Shown here in pieces: positions 13,801-26,300 of a stretch of DNA of 64,000 bases (within the stretch, counting starts at the first letter, position 1; each line of letters opens with the position of its first letter). Position numbers and translations under genes: made by a program. The stretch is from NCBI GenBank assembly GCA_016748015.1, contig JAAOMT010000494.1, positions 364,190-428,189 on the forward strand, written 5' to 3'. This DNA comes from Geosiphon pyriformis. Taxonomy: Eukaryota > Glomeromycota > Glomeromycetes > Archaeosporales > Geosiphonaceae. A model generated the notes under the pieces. The model searched no databases, was not told where the DNA came from, and was given only the letters and a program-made list of their open reading frames with translations.

Positions 13801-13803
13801 CAT
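7829..13803 (-). CDS. FANCD2: Fanconi anaemia group D2 protein homologue, 18 exons, apparently complete
   Basis: FANCD2 forms a clamp with FANCI on DNA and directs interstrand crosslink repair in the nucleus. Start ATG 13801-13803, stop 7829-7831. Exons: 13782-13803, 13553-13699, 13302-13464, 13105-13221, 12926-13022, 12768-12848, 12484-12696, 12204-12410, 11617-12123, 11330-11528, 11155-11234, 10881-11075, 10593-10811, 10454-10512, 10304-10363, 8678-10229, 8301-8606 and 7829-8227. All junctions are GT-AG and the frame holds throughout: 4623 nt, about 1540 residues (human protein about 1450). Family stretches recognised include L-T-R-E-A-G-L near the N-terminus, I-P-R-L-I-L-Q-Q-L-K-W-L, I-I-T-S-L-P-E-I, F-V-K-G-I-L-D-Y-L-D-N, I-N-W-F-R-E-V-I-N-T-F and M-G-N-L-K-H-R-D-L-E-G. 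The tail is acidic, then basic (nuclear-localisation-like). The segment around the known monoubiquitination lysine has no lysine at the aligned place. Exon ends come from reading, so a few boundaries may shift. Confidence 0.93.
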
Positions 13804-15049
13804 AACTAGTTTAAAGCTAAAAAGAGAAAGGGATCGCGTTTCTAATAAATTAGATGATTCAATATATCTTTACGCGATGAAATGATATCATTGGTTGTGA
13901 AACCATTGCAGTTACTATTTTTAAAAAAATCTTTTTTAAAATAAATTTGATAAGTAATTTTACAAAGTTATTTTTTGATTATATTATTTATAACTTGTAT
14001 TTAAAAAAAATTTAAATTTAAATTTAAATTTAGGTTAAATGTTAATTAATTTAAAAATTCAAATATATTATTTTTAATATGTTTTTTAATAATACAGTTT
14101 ATAAATACAAAAAATAATTATTGAAAATTTCAACATATTGTTTATTATGTATTATTTTTATTAATATTATAATTTGTTATTTAAGTGTTTTTAATATTAT
14201 AAATTAAAAATAATATTTAAATAAATAATTTGTTTATTTTATTTTATTTAATAAAATGTAATTTAACTATTACCTATTATAATATAGTTTAAAAAAATTT
14301 TAAAATAAGTATAACTTATATTTTTTATATATAAAAATATTTTTTAAACAAAATTAATATAATAATATAAATATATATTAAAAAATATAATTAATACTTG
14401 TTATTAAATTTTAAGAACATTAATATAAGACATAATATTATATTAATATATTGTTTTATGTTAAAAATACAACTTATTTTTCTATTTTTTTGTTATTTTT
14501 TAAAAAAAATAGTAATTAAAATATTTATAAGACTAATTTAACATATTGAATTTTTATTAATTTAATTTATTTAAGTTAAATTATTCTTTAATTATTTTTA
14601 TTATTATATAATATTATTATTTATTAACATATTATGTTTAATTATAATAATACAACCAAAATTAATAAGTAAATTATATATAACTTCTTTTTTAGAATTA
14701 AGTTTTTGAAATAAAACAATATTAAATTATAAATATTTAATATAATAAACATATTATTTATTATTTAACTTTTTTTTATATTTTATTTTTAATTTAAAAT
14801 TTGACAACCAAATATTTTTTCTATAATATATTATTAAATTATATACAAAATTAACAATAATCAAACCAATTTTTTTAATATTTTCAAATATTACAAAAAA
14901 TTTTTATATTATTTTTTAAAAACAAAATTCTTAATTATAATTATATAAAAAACTGATATTTAAAATATTATATTATATTGTTATAATTAAAACTTATATT
15001 TTTTATTAATTATCATATATATTAGTTACTGATATTATATAATTAGTCA
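13804..15049. other. Extremely AT-rich stretch at the border of the transposon zone
   Basis: About 1.2 kb, almost only A and T after about 13930, with no open frames and no recognisable element. It includes the FANCD2 promoter side (13804 to about 13900, slightly richer in G and C). Beyond it every recognisable feature is a repeat. Confidence 0.6.
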
Positions 15050-15632
15050 TTCTATTTTTAAATAATAATTATTGACTTGATTATTAACCTAATCATTGAC
15101 CTAATCATTGACTACTTTTAATAGCTATATAAGTAATAAATCTTTTAGCTGTAGAAAAACATGTAAAAATCAAAGAAATAAAAGAAATAAAATAACAACT
15201 TTATCTTAATTTTTTTCTTTTTGCTAATCTCTCTTAAGTATTTAAACATCTTGAAATAAAAAATTACTTATTAGCATTTACCTACCTTTTCCTAAAAACA
15301 TATAATTGTAATATTTAAAGATTATTAAATAAAATATGACTGAAAAGTATATTTAATACTTGATATTAAATTCTAAGAACACTAACATGAGACATAAAAT
15401 TATACCAGTGTGTGATCAATTGTTAACAGTACAAACTATTTTTTTATCTTCAAATTCTTCAGTTATCTTTTGAAAAGTATAGTGACTAAGATATTTTATG
15501 AGACTAATCTTATACATTAATCTATATTTATTCAATTTGTTCTTTAAAGTTGATTTTTTTTTGATTTTTTTTATTACCCTATAATCCTGTTCTCCTTTGC
15601 TATTCATTAGCTTGTTACTTCAACCCATAACA
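15050..15632 (-). repeat. LTR-like repeat R3, copy 1
   Basis: On the minus strand it begins TGTTATGGGTTGAAGTAACA (from 15632). It matches, in opposite orientation, the sequence from 49235 to about 49858, with shared landmarks such as the ACACTGGTATAATT-type segment near 15400 and 49450. It has no long ORF. Near 15066-15110 lies a 12-bp tandem repeat (TTGACCTAATCA-type, about 3.5 units). The left end is not sharply defined. TGTTAT at the start suggests an LTR of another retroelement, but the terminal CA was not placed. Confidence 0.55.
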
Positions 15633-15639
15633 ATATTTA

Positions 15640-17160
15640 AAAATTTAACAATTTATAAAATTTTTTGTTTAATTGTCTAATATTAGCTTTTGGCCTTTAA
15701 ATATTTATGATACTAATGGCATTTATGAGATATTACAATGTGTTTTTGATGCTAGTTTAAGTGTTGTTAATGTTTACACAAATGGATTTCTAAGGAACTT
15801 GGGTATGCATAAAATAAGATATAATGCTGCCATGTTTTTCTTGGAACTTAATATGGATATTGGTATTGAAGTTAATAGTTTAGTATCCTCTATAATAACA
15901 AAATTGTAGATTATTGTTCTGGTCTTAAAGTATGTCTCTATTTACTATTCTGTTGTGGTATATTTGGACAGTTAGATTGTTTTAAATGCTTGTACTGCTA
16001 AGTTAGATTTGGTTTTACTGAATTTTTGTAATAATTGCTAGCTGGAAAGACATTGTATTATGAACTTTATCAAAAACAAAAGACTTAATGTTTTCTGGAT
16101 TAAGGTCAAGAATTATTTGGGTGTTTTAGATAATAAGCTGGCTGGTTTGGCTTTATATTTGAATTTAATGCTCACTATTTTTGTCAAAAAAAGATTTATT
16201 AGGACTGATGGGGTGATGATATCTAAGAATATTCATCATTTTATTTATAAGATTTTTAGAACTGTTTACCATGCTTGTTAAAAGATTAAACCTGGATCTG
16301 AAGTTGTTAATATGAGCATAATTGAAAATGTAAATTGGGTTTGAACTTTTTCTGTATGGCATATATGGTTGTAGATTTTACAAGTAAATTTACTACTGGT
16401 TTGTATTTGTATTTTATGAAGACTTTGTATTGTTACTTATTGGTTACTATTTAGAACCAGTTGTATAACAGAGAGTATTCTAGTGTATTATGTCTTTACT
16501 GTAAAGAGATAGAGAGTTTTGAACATTCTTTTGTGTATAAAACAGATGCTACTGTTTACAAAAATCTGCCAAAATCTCATTTGGTTCAGTGGGATTTTAT
16601 CTTGGGTTTGGGCTTATTATTATCTTATATTTCACAAATGCTCTTTATGTGCACTTATAATAATGATATGTATACTGTTTTGTGTAAGAGTTTTGTGTTC
16701 AAAGATTAGTATACAGAAACTGTATTCATTTTTGATGGTGTTAAAGTTGCTAGTGAAAAAATTGTTAATTTTGTGCAGAGCTTAAAAATGGTTTATTAGA
16801 CTAAAATATGAATGGCTAAAGCCAAATACAAAACATTTGTGAAGAAAAGAAGACTAATTATGCATAATAGATTGGTGTTTTTTAAGATTCGTGATTTGTC
16901 AGCTTTGCTTTCTAATAGTATTGTTAGATTGTTTAGAATTGCTAAAACACAGAGTATTAGCTTTAGTTTCCATAAATTTTACTGTTTTTTTTTGGGTATT
17001 TATAATATAATATCTGTTAAAATAGATTCATAATATTGCTTTAATTGGCTTAAATGACTGGTCATATATAAAAAGTACATGATTAGTGTCTAGTTTAGAT
17101 TACTTAATTTAATGTATTGTGTTAAATAGCTTTTAAGTTTTACTTATTAAATAAATAAAT
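15640..17160 (+). mobile_element. LINE fragment 1: RNase H domain and C-terminal part of ORF2, with 3' end
   Basis: Decayed non-LTR retrotransposon. Pieces in order: RNase H start with V-Y-T-N-G-F-L and N-A-A-M-F-F (about 15760-15850; D-G to N-G at the catalytic site), F-W-I-K-V-K-N-Y-L-G-V (16090-16120), a zinc-binding-like L-C-L-Y-C...H motif (16490-16530), and a C-terminal block ending F-F-L-G-I-Y-N-I-I-S-V (16990-17020). The order and wording match the ORF2 C-terminus of the Rhizophagus LINE family as I remember it. Stops and frameshifts break the frame. The 3' UTR (ACTGGTCATATATA...) ends in TTTATTAAATAAATAAATA. The 5' end is truncated close to repeat R3. Confidence 0.75.
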
Positions 17161-17399
17161 AAAAAAATAATATTTATAAAAATAATATTAATTAAAGTTT
17201 TTTATTTATTAATTTATTTTATAATAATAGTTTTTTTACAACAGAATTTAAAATACACAAAAATATATAATTTAAACTTTTTTTAAATTGTATTTAATAC
17301 AATTTATAAAATAAAATATTTTGATTTATAAAAAATTTTTTTATAATAACAAACAAAAAAATGTTGACAATAACTAAGTAGATACTTTTATATGTGTTA

Positions 17400-18420
17400 T
17401 AATACAGTTTTATTTTGCTTTTCTGTTAAAATTTATGAGAAATTTATTTTAGTTGATGGTTTAGTTATGTTAAACAATACTTGTTATTTTGTTTATAATA
17501 TTTATTAAATTATTTATTATGTTTAATAAAAAACAAATCCTGATGTGAAAATTGTGAATAACTTACTTATTTATAATATAAGCTGGACTTATATTATTAT
17601 AATTTGGTATTTAGACTTTTATATGCTTTCTGAATTTATTAACAAAACTTTAACTGCCTTATATACATATTTAATAAAAGCAGTTCATAAAAAATTACCA
17701 GTTACAATCAGAAAGAAACTTTATAAATCGGATTATTTAGGCATTTTGTGCTTATTATATAGTAATATTAAATTATTTAATTATGCTTTTACTTATTTAA
17801 AGAAAGTTTTAATGCATTTTAAAATTTATTTAATTATATTAAACTATAAAAGTCTTTGATAAGAGCCTATTTATTTTTGTTATTATTAGTACTATACACT
17901 TTTTTTTGAGAGCTTTGAATGTTAACATTTATATAATTTTGTATAAAAGTTTTGTTTTAAGAATTAAATTAATAAGATGTTGTTAATTTTTAATAAAAAA
18001 AAAACTATATGAATAATAATAAATTTTATTTATTGTTTGGCTAAAAAGCATTACAATAAGTTATAGATATTTAGATCTAAATATAAAATAAACATAAAAA
18101 AAATAGTCTAATAAGTAATAAAAAAGTGTTGTTTAATATTTTTAATAGTCTGTCTAGTTTTTTATCTATTAAAGTAATTTATTTGCTTGGTATTATTGAG
18201 TTATTTGTTGTTAATTTTGGATTATATAGAACTTGTTTTTTTTTTTAAGTATAAATAATGATATAAAAGTTTATATAAGTATATAATATTGTTTTAATTG
18301 GCCTAAGTGGTTAATTATATATAGTAAACACATAAGTTATATTTATTTAAGATTACTTAGTCTGTTTTTTTATATTAAATAATAGTTAAACTGTATTTAT
18401 TAAATAAATAAATAAATCAA
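17400..18420 (+). mobile_element. LINE fragment 2: ORF2 C-terminal part with 3' end
   Basis: A second 5'-truncated copy of the same LINE family. The 105-codon open piece 17545-17859 contains Y-L-I-K-A-V-H-K-K-L-P-V and L-G-I-L-C-L-L-Y, parallel to the zinc-binding-like region of fragment 1, with the second Cys replaced by Tyr. The C-terminal block follows near 18000-18250 with several stops. The 3' UTR, with GTTAATTATATATAGTAAAC, ends in TATTAAATAAATAAATAAAT at about 18415. It stands head-to-tail behind fragment 1. Confidence 0.65.
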
Positions 18421-18449
18421 AAATCTAATTATTTTTATTTTTATTATGC

Positions 18450-19258
18450 TGTTATTTATAGAAATTAAGAATTAGAATAATAGATAAAATAATCAATCAG
18501 AAATAAACATAGTAAAATAAAAAATTCCAGAATTCTTCTCAGAGAATTGCAGAGTTCTAAAATTCCAGGATTTTTTTTGAGAAATTGCAGAATTTTTAGG
18601 AATCTTATATAACACAAATTATATATATATAGTAAAAGTATTAAAAGCAAAAAAGTATAAAAAATTTGATAAAGTTCAGAACAACAATACTTCTTTTTTC
18701 AAAAGATAGTTTTTTATAACTTGAAATAAAATTATATCAATATTAATAAAATATCTAATTATTATCCAATTTATATTATTGTTACTTGATTAAAAAATAT
18801 TAATTATTTCTTTATTATCAACATTTTATATTAATAAAATTCAATACTTAATTATACTAAACCAATAGCTTTTAATTATAGCTATTAATAGAATACTAAT
18901 TTTTTATTTTATTTTATTTTCTTTTTTCTTTTATTTTTTTGTTGTTTATTAATTAATTAAAAAAATTAAGTACTAAGTATTTGATATTAAAAATAGCCTA
19001 GTAAAAAACCTAGAAACAAAAGTAAAAATTAAAGAATAGTTTATCAGAAGAGCATAATTGTCAAAATAAATTAGCCACTATACTGAAAAAAAAAATTCAC
19101 AGAAAAAACTATTAATTGAATTTCTGTTTATTATATAGAGGACTTAACCAAAATTTTTAAACTTTAAAATCTTCAGAAATTACCAATATTATCAGCTATT
19201 GAATACCAAGTTATAAGTTTGTTATTTGTTCCAACATCTCAAATAATTACCTGTAATA
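18450..19258 (+). repeat. LTR of Ty3/gypsy copy A1 (LTR family A)
   Basis: 809 bp, TGTTATTTAT... to ...CCTGTAATA (ancestral TGTTAC...GTAACA). Aligns with LTRs at 19737, 54791 and, reversed, 34571 and 39263. It includes the characteristic run of AATTCCAGAATTCT-type repeats at 18520-18600. Downstream at 19259 lies the decayed primer-binding region TTTAGTGCTTTTTATAAGA. Confidence 0.85.
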
Positions 19259-19736
19259 TTTAGTGCTTTTTATAAGATAACAGAAAACCAGTACTAATAT
19301 CAACTATTCAAAAAAATGGCAGACCAAAAAATCATAAGAGAAAATTATTTAAGATTTGCAAAATTTTTATTTCAATATTATCAAATTTATCTTGGACTGA
19401 CAAGTAACTATTGACCAGCAGAATTAGCTTTCAATTTCTATGTCAATAAAAAAATTAAATTCTACTTAAAAAACTAAAAAGATCTAAAAGCTACTCTTAG
19501 AAATTTCTACAATAAATTACTACAAAACATTACACTTTTACCAAATTATTTGTTTGCATTATTAATCACAAAAATAAATAGAAAAATTGAGCATTACACT
19601 CAACAGAGATTTTCTATTATCTTTGTAAACAAAAAAAAATTACAAACTTCAGCAAGAACACTAAGAAAAATATAATCATCTAATTAAAAAAAACCAACTG
19701 TTATTTTACTCATCAATCTATTATATTATTACATAC
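19259..19736 (+). pseudogene. Truncated gag 5' part of copy A1
   Basis: Matches the first part of the gag frame of copy D (55662-56150): L-R-F-A-K-F-L-F-Q-Y-Y-Q, then A-F-N-F-Y-V-N-K-K-I-K-F. It has in-frame stops and is cut off at 19736 where the LTR of copy A2 begins, so A2 appears to have inserted here. This is the only copy with ATG at the start (19316); the others have GTG. Confidence 0.7.
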
Positions 19737-20631
19737 TGTTACTTATAGAATATAGAAATTATAGTAGTATATATATTAACCAATCAGAAGTAGATGTAGT
19801 AAAATATGGAATTTCAGAATTTTTATACAAAGAATTACAGGATTCCAGAATTTCAGAATTCTTCTCAAGGAATTACAAAATTTCAGAAATTCCAATATTT
19901 TTGGTAAAAAAATTAAGAAATTGAGAAATTTTAAATATGTATATATAGCAATAGCATTAGAAACAAAAAAAACAGACTTCTTAGTTTAAACTTTTTTTCC
20001 TATTTATTTACTAATCACTTCAAAGATAGTTTATATTCACTGAAGTGAAATCATCAAAATATCAATAAAATACTTATCTATAATCAATTTATGTTGTTAT
20101 TATTTGATTAAAAAATATTCATCAAACTCTAATTATCAACTTTTTATGTTGATAACTGCCAATACTTAATCACACTAAAACAATAACTCTTAATTACAGC
20201 TATTGATAGAATACTAACTTAATTATCTTGGCTTAATTTCTTCATTTTCTTTTATTTATTTCTTTTCTTTTGTTTGTTTTTTATTGTTTACTAATTAATT
20301 AAGAATCAACATACAAAATTATTGATGTCAAAAAGATTAGTAAAAGATCTATAAAACAAGAGTAGAACACTCACAAAATTAAGTATAGCTTACCAGGAGA
20401 ATTATTGGTCACCACACTAAGAAAAAAATTTGACAAAATTGTGATTTCGGAAAACTACTGAAAACAACTATTAAATCTCTGTTCATTATACAAAAAACTC
20501 AACCAAAACTTTCAGATCACTAAAACTCTTCAGATTACTATAACCTTTAGATATTAGTATTATATCAGCTATTAAATACCAAGTTATGGGTTTGTTATTT
20601 GCTTTAAGACCCCAAATAATCACTTGTAATA
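19737..20631 (+). repeat. LTR of Ty3/gypsy copy A2 (LTR family A)
   Basis: 895 bp from TGTTACTTATAGAATATAG to ...CTTGTAATA. It contains the AATTCCAGAATT-type internal repeats near 19830-19900. The primer-binding region TTTAGTGCTCCCTATGAG follows at 20632. Same family as the LTRs at 18450, 34571, 39263 and 54791. Confidence 0.85.
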
Positions 20632-20694
20632 TTTAGTGCTCCCTATGAGATATAATCTTACAGAAAACCAGCACCAACACACAACCAATTAAAA

Positions 20695-23189
20695 GTGGCA
20701 GAATTAGAAATAATAAAAACAAATCATTTAGGATTTGCCAAATCCTTATTTCAATGCTATAGCCAAAACTTGAAATTAAATTACAACTATTATCCAGCAA
20801 AATCAGCCTTCAACTTTTATGTCAATAAAAGAATCAAAAATTTTTTAGGAGAACCAGTTAATATTGAAGCAGTAAGAAAAAATTTTTACACAGAATTAAT
20901 TTAACACATTAGCTTATCACAAAATTACAGTTTTGCACCAATCATCTATGAAATCAATTAAGAAATTGAGAGATATACTTAATGACAAATTTTTATTACC
21001 TATACAGATAAAGGCAAAGAAAAACTACAAATATCAACAATAATACTCAAAAAAATACAACCACCCACTTGGAAGAAAACCAGAGTCGAGTTATCAATTA
21101 ATCTATTATATTACTATACACTTGAAAGTACCATCAACATCTTATCAACAGGTGCATTAACATCAAATGTAAAATCATTATTAGCTCAACTTCTATTTCA
21201 AAGTAAACAAAAAAAAGCAGAATTATTGGAAACCTACAGCAATTATTTTGAAAAATTCAAATTGCAATTACCAATGTCATCAGGATTTTAATTACTGCCA
21301 TCTCAACAAAATTTCGGGATTATGAGTTCTTGAGAAGTAATAGAACTGGAAGAAGAAAAAAATGACAATTAGGAATTTAATTATTAAAACTTAATTGTAG
21401 AGAACCCAAAAATTAAAACTCCAAATATTCAAACTCCATAAAATCAGAACAATTCCAATTCTAATACTATTAATCAACACTTACTTCTAGTAATTATAAT
21501 TAATTAATCACCAATTGAACCAATAGCCAAACTATTATAACAGCCAATACAACCACCACAATTATTACAACAGCCACACCAATCTGTAATTGCTCTAATG
21601 GCATATACACCTATCACTAAGTTTAAGAAGTTCACTGGCAAAAAAAATAACACCCAAGTCTGACTAAACAATGTTGCTAAAGCCATTACAGCCAATAATT
21701 GGGATGATACCAAAGTTTTTTAAGTAATTTCCTATTTCTTACAAGATACTACTAACTTATGGTATTAAAGTCTCATTCAGAAATCTTAAACATTCAATGA
21801 ATTCAAAATTGTTTTCTTGAAATATTTCAGTAATAATAACAGTATTAATTGTTTAACAACTGTTTTTACCACTATTAAGCAAGAAGAAACAGAAGCAGTT
21901 ATCACTTACTTAAGACACTTTTACTGCAATCTATGTCAAATTTAAGCCATTAATGCTGACTATTTTATTTCACCACAAATTTTGAATCAATTTATTAGAG
22001 GTCTGTGTAGTAACATCTTTCAACAAGTATGTTTATTACATCCAGCAGATCTTTAAGCTGCAGTCACTCATGTCAGAGATTTTGAAACAACTAAACTCAA
22101 AGCTAATCATGTCCAAACCATCAATCTAGTAATGAACAGATCATCTGACTTGGACTCCAAATTAAAACAATTTAGTGATTTCATCAACCATAAAATTGAA
22201 GGATACTTAGCTAACAATCAAGCAATTTATTAATCTCTACAAAGATGCCATAATCAAGGAAATATGAATTGTCTCCAAAATTAGTCATGTTTATTATCAT
22301 TAACAAATCAGCAGTGGCAGCAAGAGATGTGTGTCTGCCACTACTGTGATAAACAAAAATACTTAAAAATAGATTGCCAATTAAGGTTAGATAACCAACA
22401 ATCAAGAAGCCAATATCAAAACTCTAATCACCAATTTTAGACTCTAAACCATCATCCAAATCAAAATTAATACCAACAATATTACCCACCAACAACACAG
22501 CAATTATATTCACCCCCAATTTATTAGGCACCAGCACCTGTAATCTATCAATCATTACAGTCACAAATAATTTATCAGACTTTACCAATTCAAACACCAC
22601 CATCAAACTCAACTTAATTAGTTACTGAAATCCAAAGGCTGAAAGTCACCCATACTCAACAAAACTGGAGATTAGTAATGGTTATGCATTAACTAATCCC
22701 CAGTTCCTTAACCCAATCATTAGGATTATGACAACAGAGTTCAAAAACTAAATATATTTAAAATTTGAATTCTCAAAACTATTTAAGTTTCTTGGTTATC
22801 TCAAAGGATGCCATATCCAACAACCTAAAAGCCAATTAAAAGCCATTTATCAATAATATATTTCTAGTAACCATTATTGAAGACAAATCATTAACAGCCA
22901 TTTTTCTTTTCAAATTTAAGGAATCAACAATACCATTTTTTAGTAGAACTATTCTCAACACCAAACTCATTACCACAATGTATACTGAAATTTAAGTTGA
23001 TGGTCAGTTCATTAAACTAATCCTTAACAATGGATCAACAGGCAACATTATCACTTAATGACTTATGGACTAATTAGGTTGCCAAGTTGATTGCACTGTC
23101 AGCACCAAAATTATTACAGCTAATAAAGCCACCAAAACTCCAATTGGTAAAATCAATGACTTCTTTTTTGAAATTAATAGCATTACTAC
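20695..23189 (+). pseudogene. Copy A2 gag and start of protease, decayed
   Basis: Gag opens at the GTG at 20695 (V-A-E-L-E-I-I-K) and runs with stops and frameshifts through capsid-like sequence (F-L-K-Y-F-S-N-N-N-S, about 21810-21850). A CCHC-like knuckle C-H-Y-C...C follows near 22330 in which the His has become Tyr. The protease motif near 23020 reads L-N-N-G-S-T instead of L-D-S-G-S-T, losing the catalytic Asp. The copy stops at 23189, inside the protease, where the LTR of element B begins. Its remaining pol is not found at the other side of B. Confidence 0.75.
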
Positions 23190-24221
23190 TGTTATTTGAG
23201 TAGAGAAACCAATTTAAAGTTATGAAGAAATGTGACCAGAATGTGACATAACACAGAATAGTATGCAATAATATTAAATAATACATTATAACTTAGGATA
23301 GTGCAGGATAATGCATTATAACATAGAATAATACAGAATAACATGTAATAACATCAAATAACATGTTATAACATAGGATAACTAGTAATAATGTAAAAGA
23401 ATGAAGCAATAACAGAAATAACAAAGCAATAGTTAGCAATAATAAAACAATTAGAAGCAATTCTATAAAACCAAAAAAATGTATAAAAGCGAGTAGTTGT
23501 AGAAAGTAGAAATAAGAAACAGATAGATACAAACCACTAAACAAGAATTAAATATTCTTACCTCTTCCATTATTTAACCTATTTTATCTTCATCTTCTGA
23601 AATAAATTAATTATTAAGAAATCAGAATCACAAATTTATGTTCTCGAACTTTGTAGAATTTATATGAACTAACTATTGTTTTGTATCTTTGTTTCAGGAC
23701 AGATGCTTTTAGTATAACTACCTCAAACTATTAATGATTTGGACCAATCACTCTTGATCATGGTGATTGACAATACTAATTTATCTTTTCTTTTATTTTT
23801 CTTTTATTTTCTTTTATTTTTTATTTTTCTCTTGTGAAGTAGCAACATAGGAAAATTGACTGTCTAAGAATAGTCTTTGTAATAACCTGGTAAAAAAGAG
23901 AGGCTCCTTTTAAGTTTTGGATATTAACATTATCTTGTTAGCTTACCAAAAGGGTGAAAAAACAATGTTAGACCCTAATGACTGTGTTTGTTAGCTCAGA
24001 AAAAATAGCTTACATTTTTAAAGAAGTTGCAATTAGTGAAAACCAAACCTTTGTGCCTTATAACCAAAGAACTCAATAGATAAATTCACAACCAATAAAT
24101 AAAATTTTCAGAGATTAATAATCAAAACTAAGCCAATAGAATTATGCAAAAAACACATTACCAATAATTGAGAGCACTGAACATTACTATTTTCCTATCC
24201 CACCCAATTTACCCATAACAT
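23190..24221 (+). repeat. 5' LTR of Ty3/gypsy element B (LTR family B)
   Basis: 1032 bp, TGTTATTTGAGTAGAG... to ...CCCATAACA. Matches the LTR at 32294-33324 over its whole length, differing mostly by transitions. It is clearly different in sequence from LTR family A but shares the TGTTAC/GTAACA termini. An antisense, leucine-rich 83-codon open frame occurs in both LTR copies and I do not regard it as a gene. Confidence 0.9.
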
Positions 24222-24244
24222 TTGGTGCTTCCTGTGAGGTTATA
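24222..24244 (+). other. Primer-binding region of element B
   Basis: TTTGGTGCTTCCTGTGAGGT directly follows the LTR end. TGG two bases after the LTR is the expected complement of a tRNA 3' CCA. Copies A1, A2 and D carry the same site with few changes (for example TTTGGTGCTCCCTGTGAGG at 55662), so families A and B probably use the same tRNA primer. The tRNA was not identified. Confidence 0.6.
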
Positions 24245-24281
24245 AATCCACAGAGACAGAATACTCCGGAAATTCACAAAA

Positions 24282-26300
24282 GTGGCAACTATTGGAACAG
24301 TAGGAAAGGACCACTCCTCATATAAAAAAGCATTATTTTAATACTTTTAAAAAGACCTAAGAATACCAGCAGAAACTGCTTACACAGAAAGTGATTTTTG
24401 TAACTATATTAATGCAAAAATTGACTGCTTATTAGGCCATGCAACCAACACAGGAAAACTTGGAGAACAAATTTATTAAAGCTTATTAGAGTACTTAACA
24501 GTCATGACTACCCAAGCAATCACTGAAACTCTGTACATAATTGATACAAACATTAAATATTACATGGCAAAATAATTCTTTTAAGTACAACAATCAGTGA
24601 AATCTGACTCTAAGGAATACAAAGACGAATTCAACAACTCTGCAACTACCCAAGCCAAGTTTACAGTCAACAAAAAACCAAGGTTTTTTTTCCTAACAAC
24701 TCTATCATACTATTAGACATCTCAAAGTAGAATTGTATTCAACTCACCTCCAAAAACCCAGTCGGAAACACCACAAACTCCTAGAAATCCACATCCCTGG
24801 GGTCAACACAGTTGGACCAAATCATTAGGAAAATACAGATCATTGTTTGGAAATCTCATCCCAATAATTAATAAAACAGATGGAAATATGTTGACATGGA
24901 AAACACCACCAACTCAACTCTTAACCAAATCATCAATTACTTTCTCTAAAAAAACAGCTATCCTCCAGTCCATTGGGAAAATTAACAAAGGGAAACAACC
25001 AGAATTAGCACTAGAAGAACATCCTAGCATACAAACACCAAACCCCTCAATATTAACCAATAAGACTCCATCTACCCACCAGATTATGGCTTACTAAGAT
25101 ATTGCCAAATTAGAAAAATTCTCTAATAAAGAAGACAATGCATATATATGAATTGCAAAAGCCAAGAAAGCCATTACTACCAACAATTGAAATAATAATA
25201 AGGCCATTTAAGCATTGCCATTCTTTCTGACCAGAACTGCAGACTCATGGTATCAAAGCCTTGCAGAAAAACCAACTGACTTTGCCACCTTTAAACTTGT
25301 CTTTCTGCAATACTTTTATGATCCTAACACTCTCATTTAATTACAAAATCAATTTAATATTATAAAACAAAAAGATCACAAAGCAGTGACCACTTATCAT
25401 GGATGATTCAACTAAATCTTTTGTCAAATCCAGGCCATTGAAAGGGACTACTACATGGTGACACAAATCCTTAATCAATTCATTAAAGGATTAAAAAGCA
25501 GTCTTCTCCAATCTGTAAAACTCTGCCACTTGACAAATCTATAAGAAGCAGTTACTCTCACTTGTGATTTTGAGTCAGCAGAACAAGAGACTAATCATAC
25601 TTAAGCTGTTAACTTGGCTATCAATAGAACATTTGATATTGACACAAAAATAACTCAATTAAATAAGAAATTAACTCAGAAAATTGAGGAATTTTTAGCT
25701 GGTACTATAGAATTCTACCAGCCATTACAATAAAGGGATAGTAATAACAACAGATACCAACAACAACAGAATCATCAGCAACAACAACAATCTTGAAAAT
25801 TTGATCTCTGCAATTATTAGTATTATCAGAAATTTGAACACATTATCTGAGACTGCCATAAAAAAGTAATGGACCAAAATCAAGGAAATCAATATTAGCA
25901 ACCAAAATACTCTCAAAACATAGTATTCTAATACTCTATGCCTCAATATCAACTGTCTTAATACTCACAACAAATTCAGTATACTTAGCAACTGCTTCAG
26001 AACTACTATCAGTCATCACAGCCAATGGCTCAAACAGCACCCCAGTACCAAAATCTCATTAATAACCAATCTAGACATCATGCGATTGATTACAACCAAA
26101 GATAGAGGAATCCCAGCAACAATTAGATGTCAACTAACAGTGTACCATCACAATCCCTAAATTGTAGTAATGCCCCATTTTGACCAGCACCAACCAGATA
26201 CCCTAACCAAGTCTCATATCTTGGTCTTACTGAAAACCAAGATTTTTGTAGCTTTATATCTTTAGAAAAAAAGGATGTAGAAGAGATTCCCAACTCTTTG
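24282..26300 (+). pseudogene. Element B gag, decayed
   Basis: Opens at GTG 24282 (V-A-T-I-G-T-V-G-K) with no in-frame ATG nearby and is broken by many stops (mostly TAA and TAG at former CAA or CAG codons). The capsid-like part around 25090-25450 reads Y-X-D-I-A-K-L-E-K-F-S-N-K-E-D, parallel to A-K-L-D-N-F-T-G-K-E-D in copy D. The nucleic-acid-binding knuckle near 25800-25855 has lost part of its Cys/His set. A Gln/Asn-rich linker follows (25730-26100). The N-terminal quarter differs from that of the A-type elements, so B is a separate subfamily. Confidence 0.75.

Noticed and set aside
23293-23544. 83-codon leucine-rich minus-strand frame, repeated at 32397-32648
   Set aside because: It occurs twice only because it lies in the two LTRs of element B. 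It is antisense, low complexity and starts and ends within the LTR.
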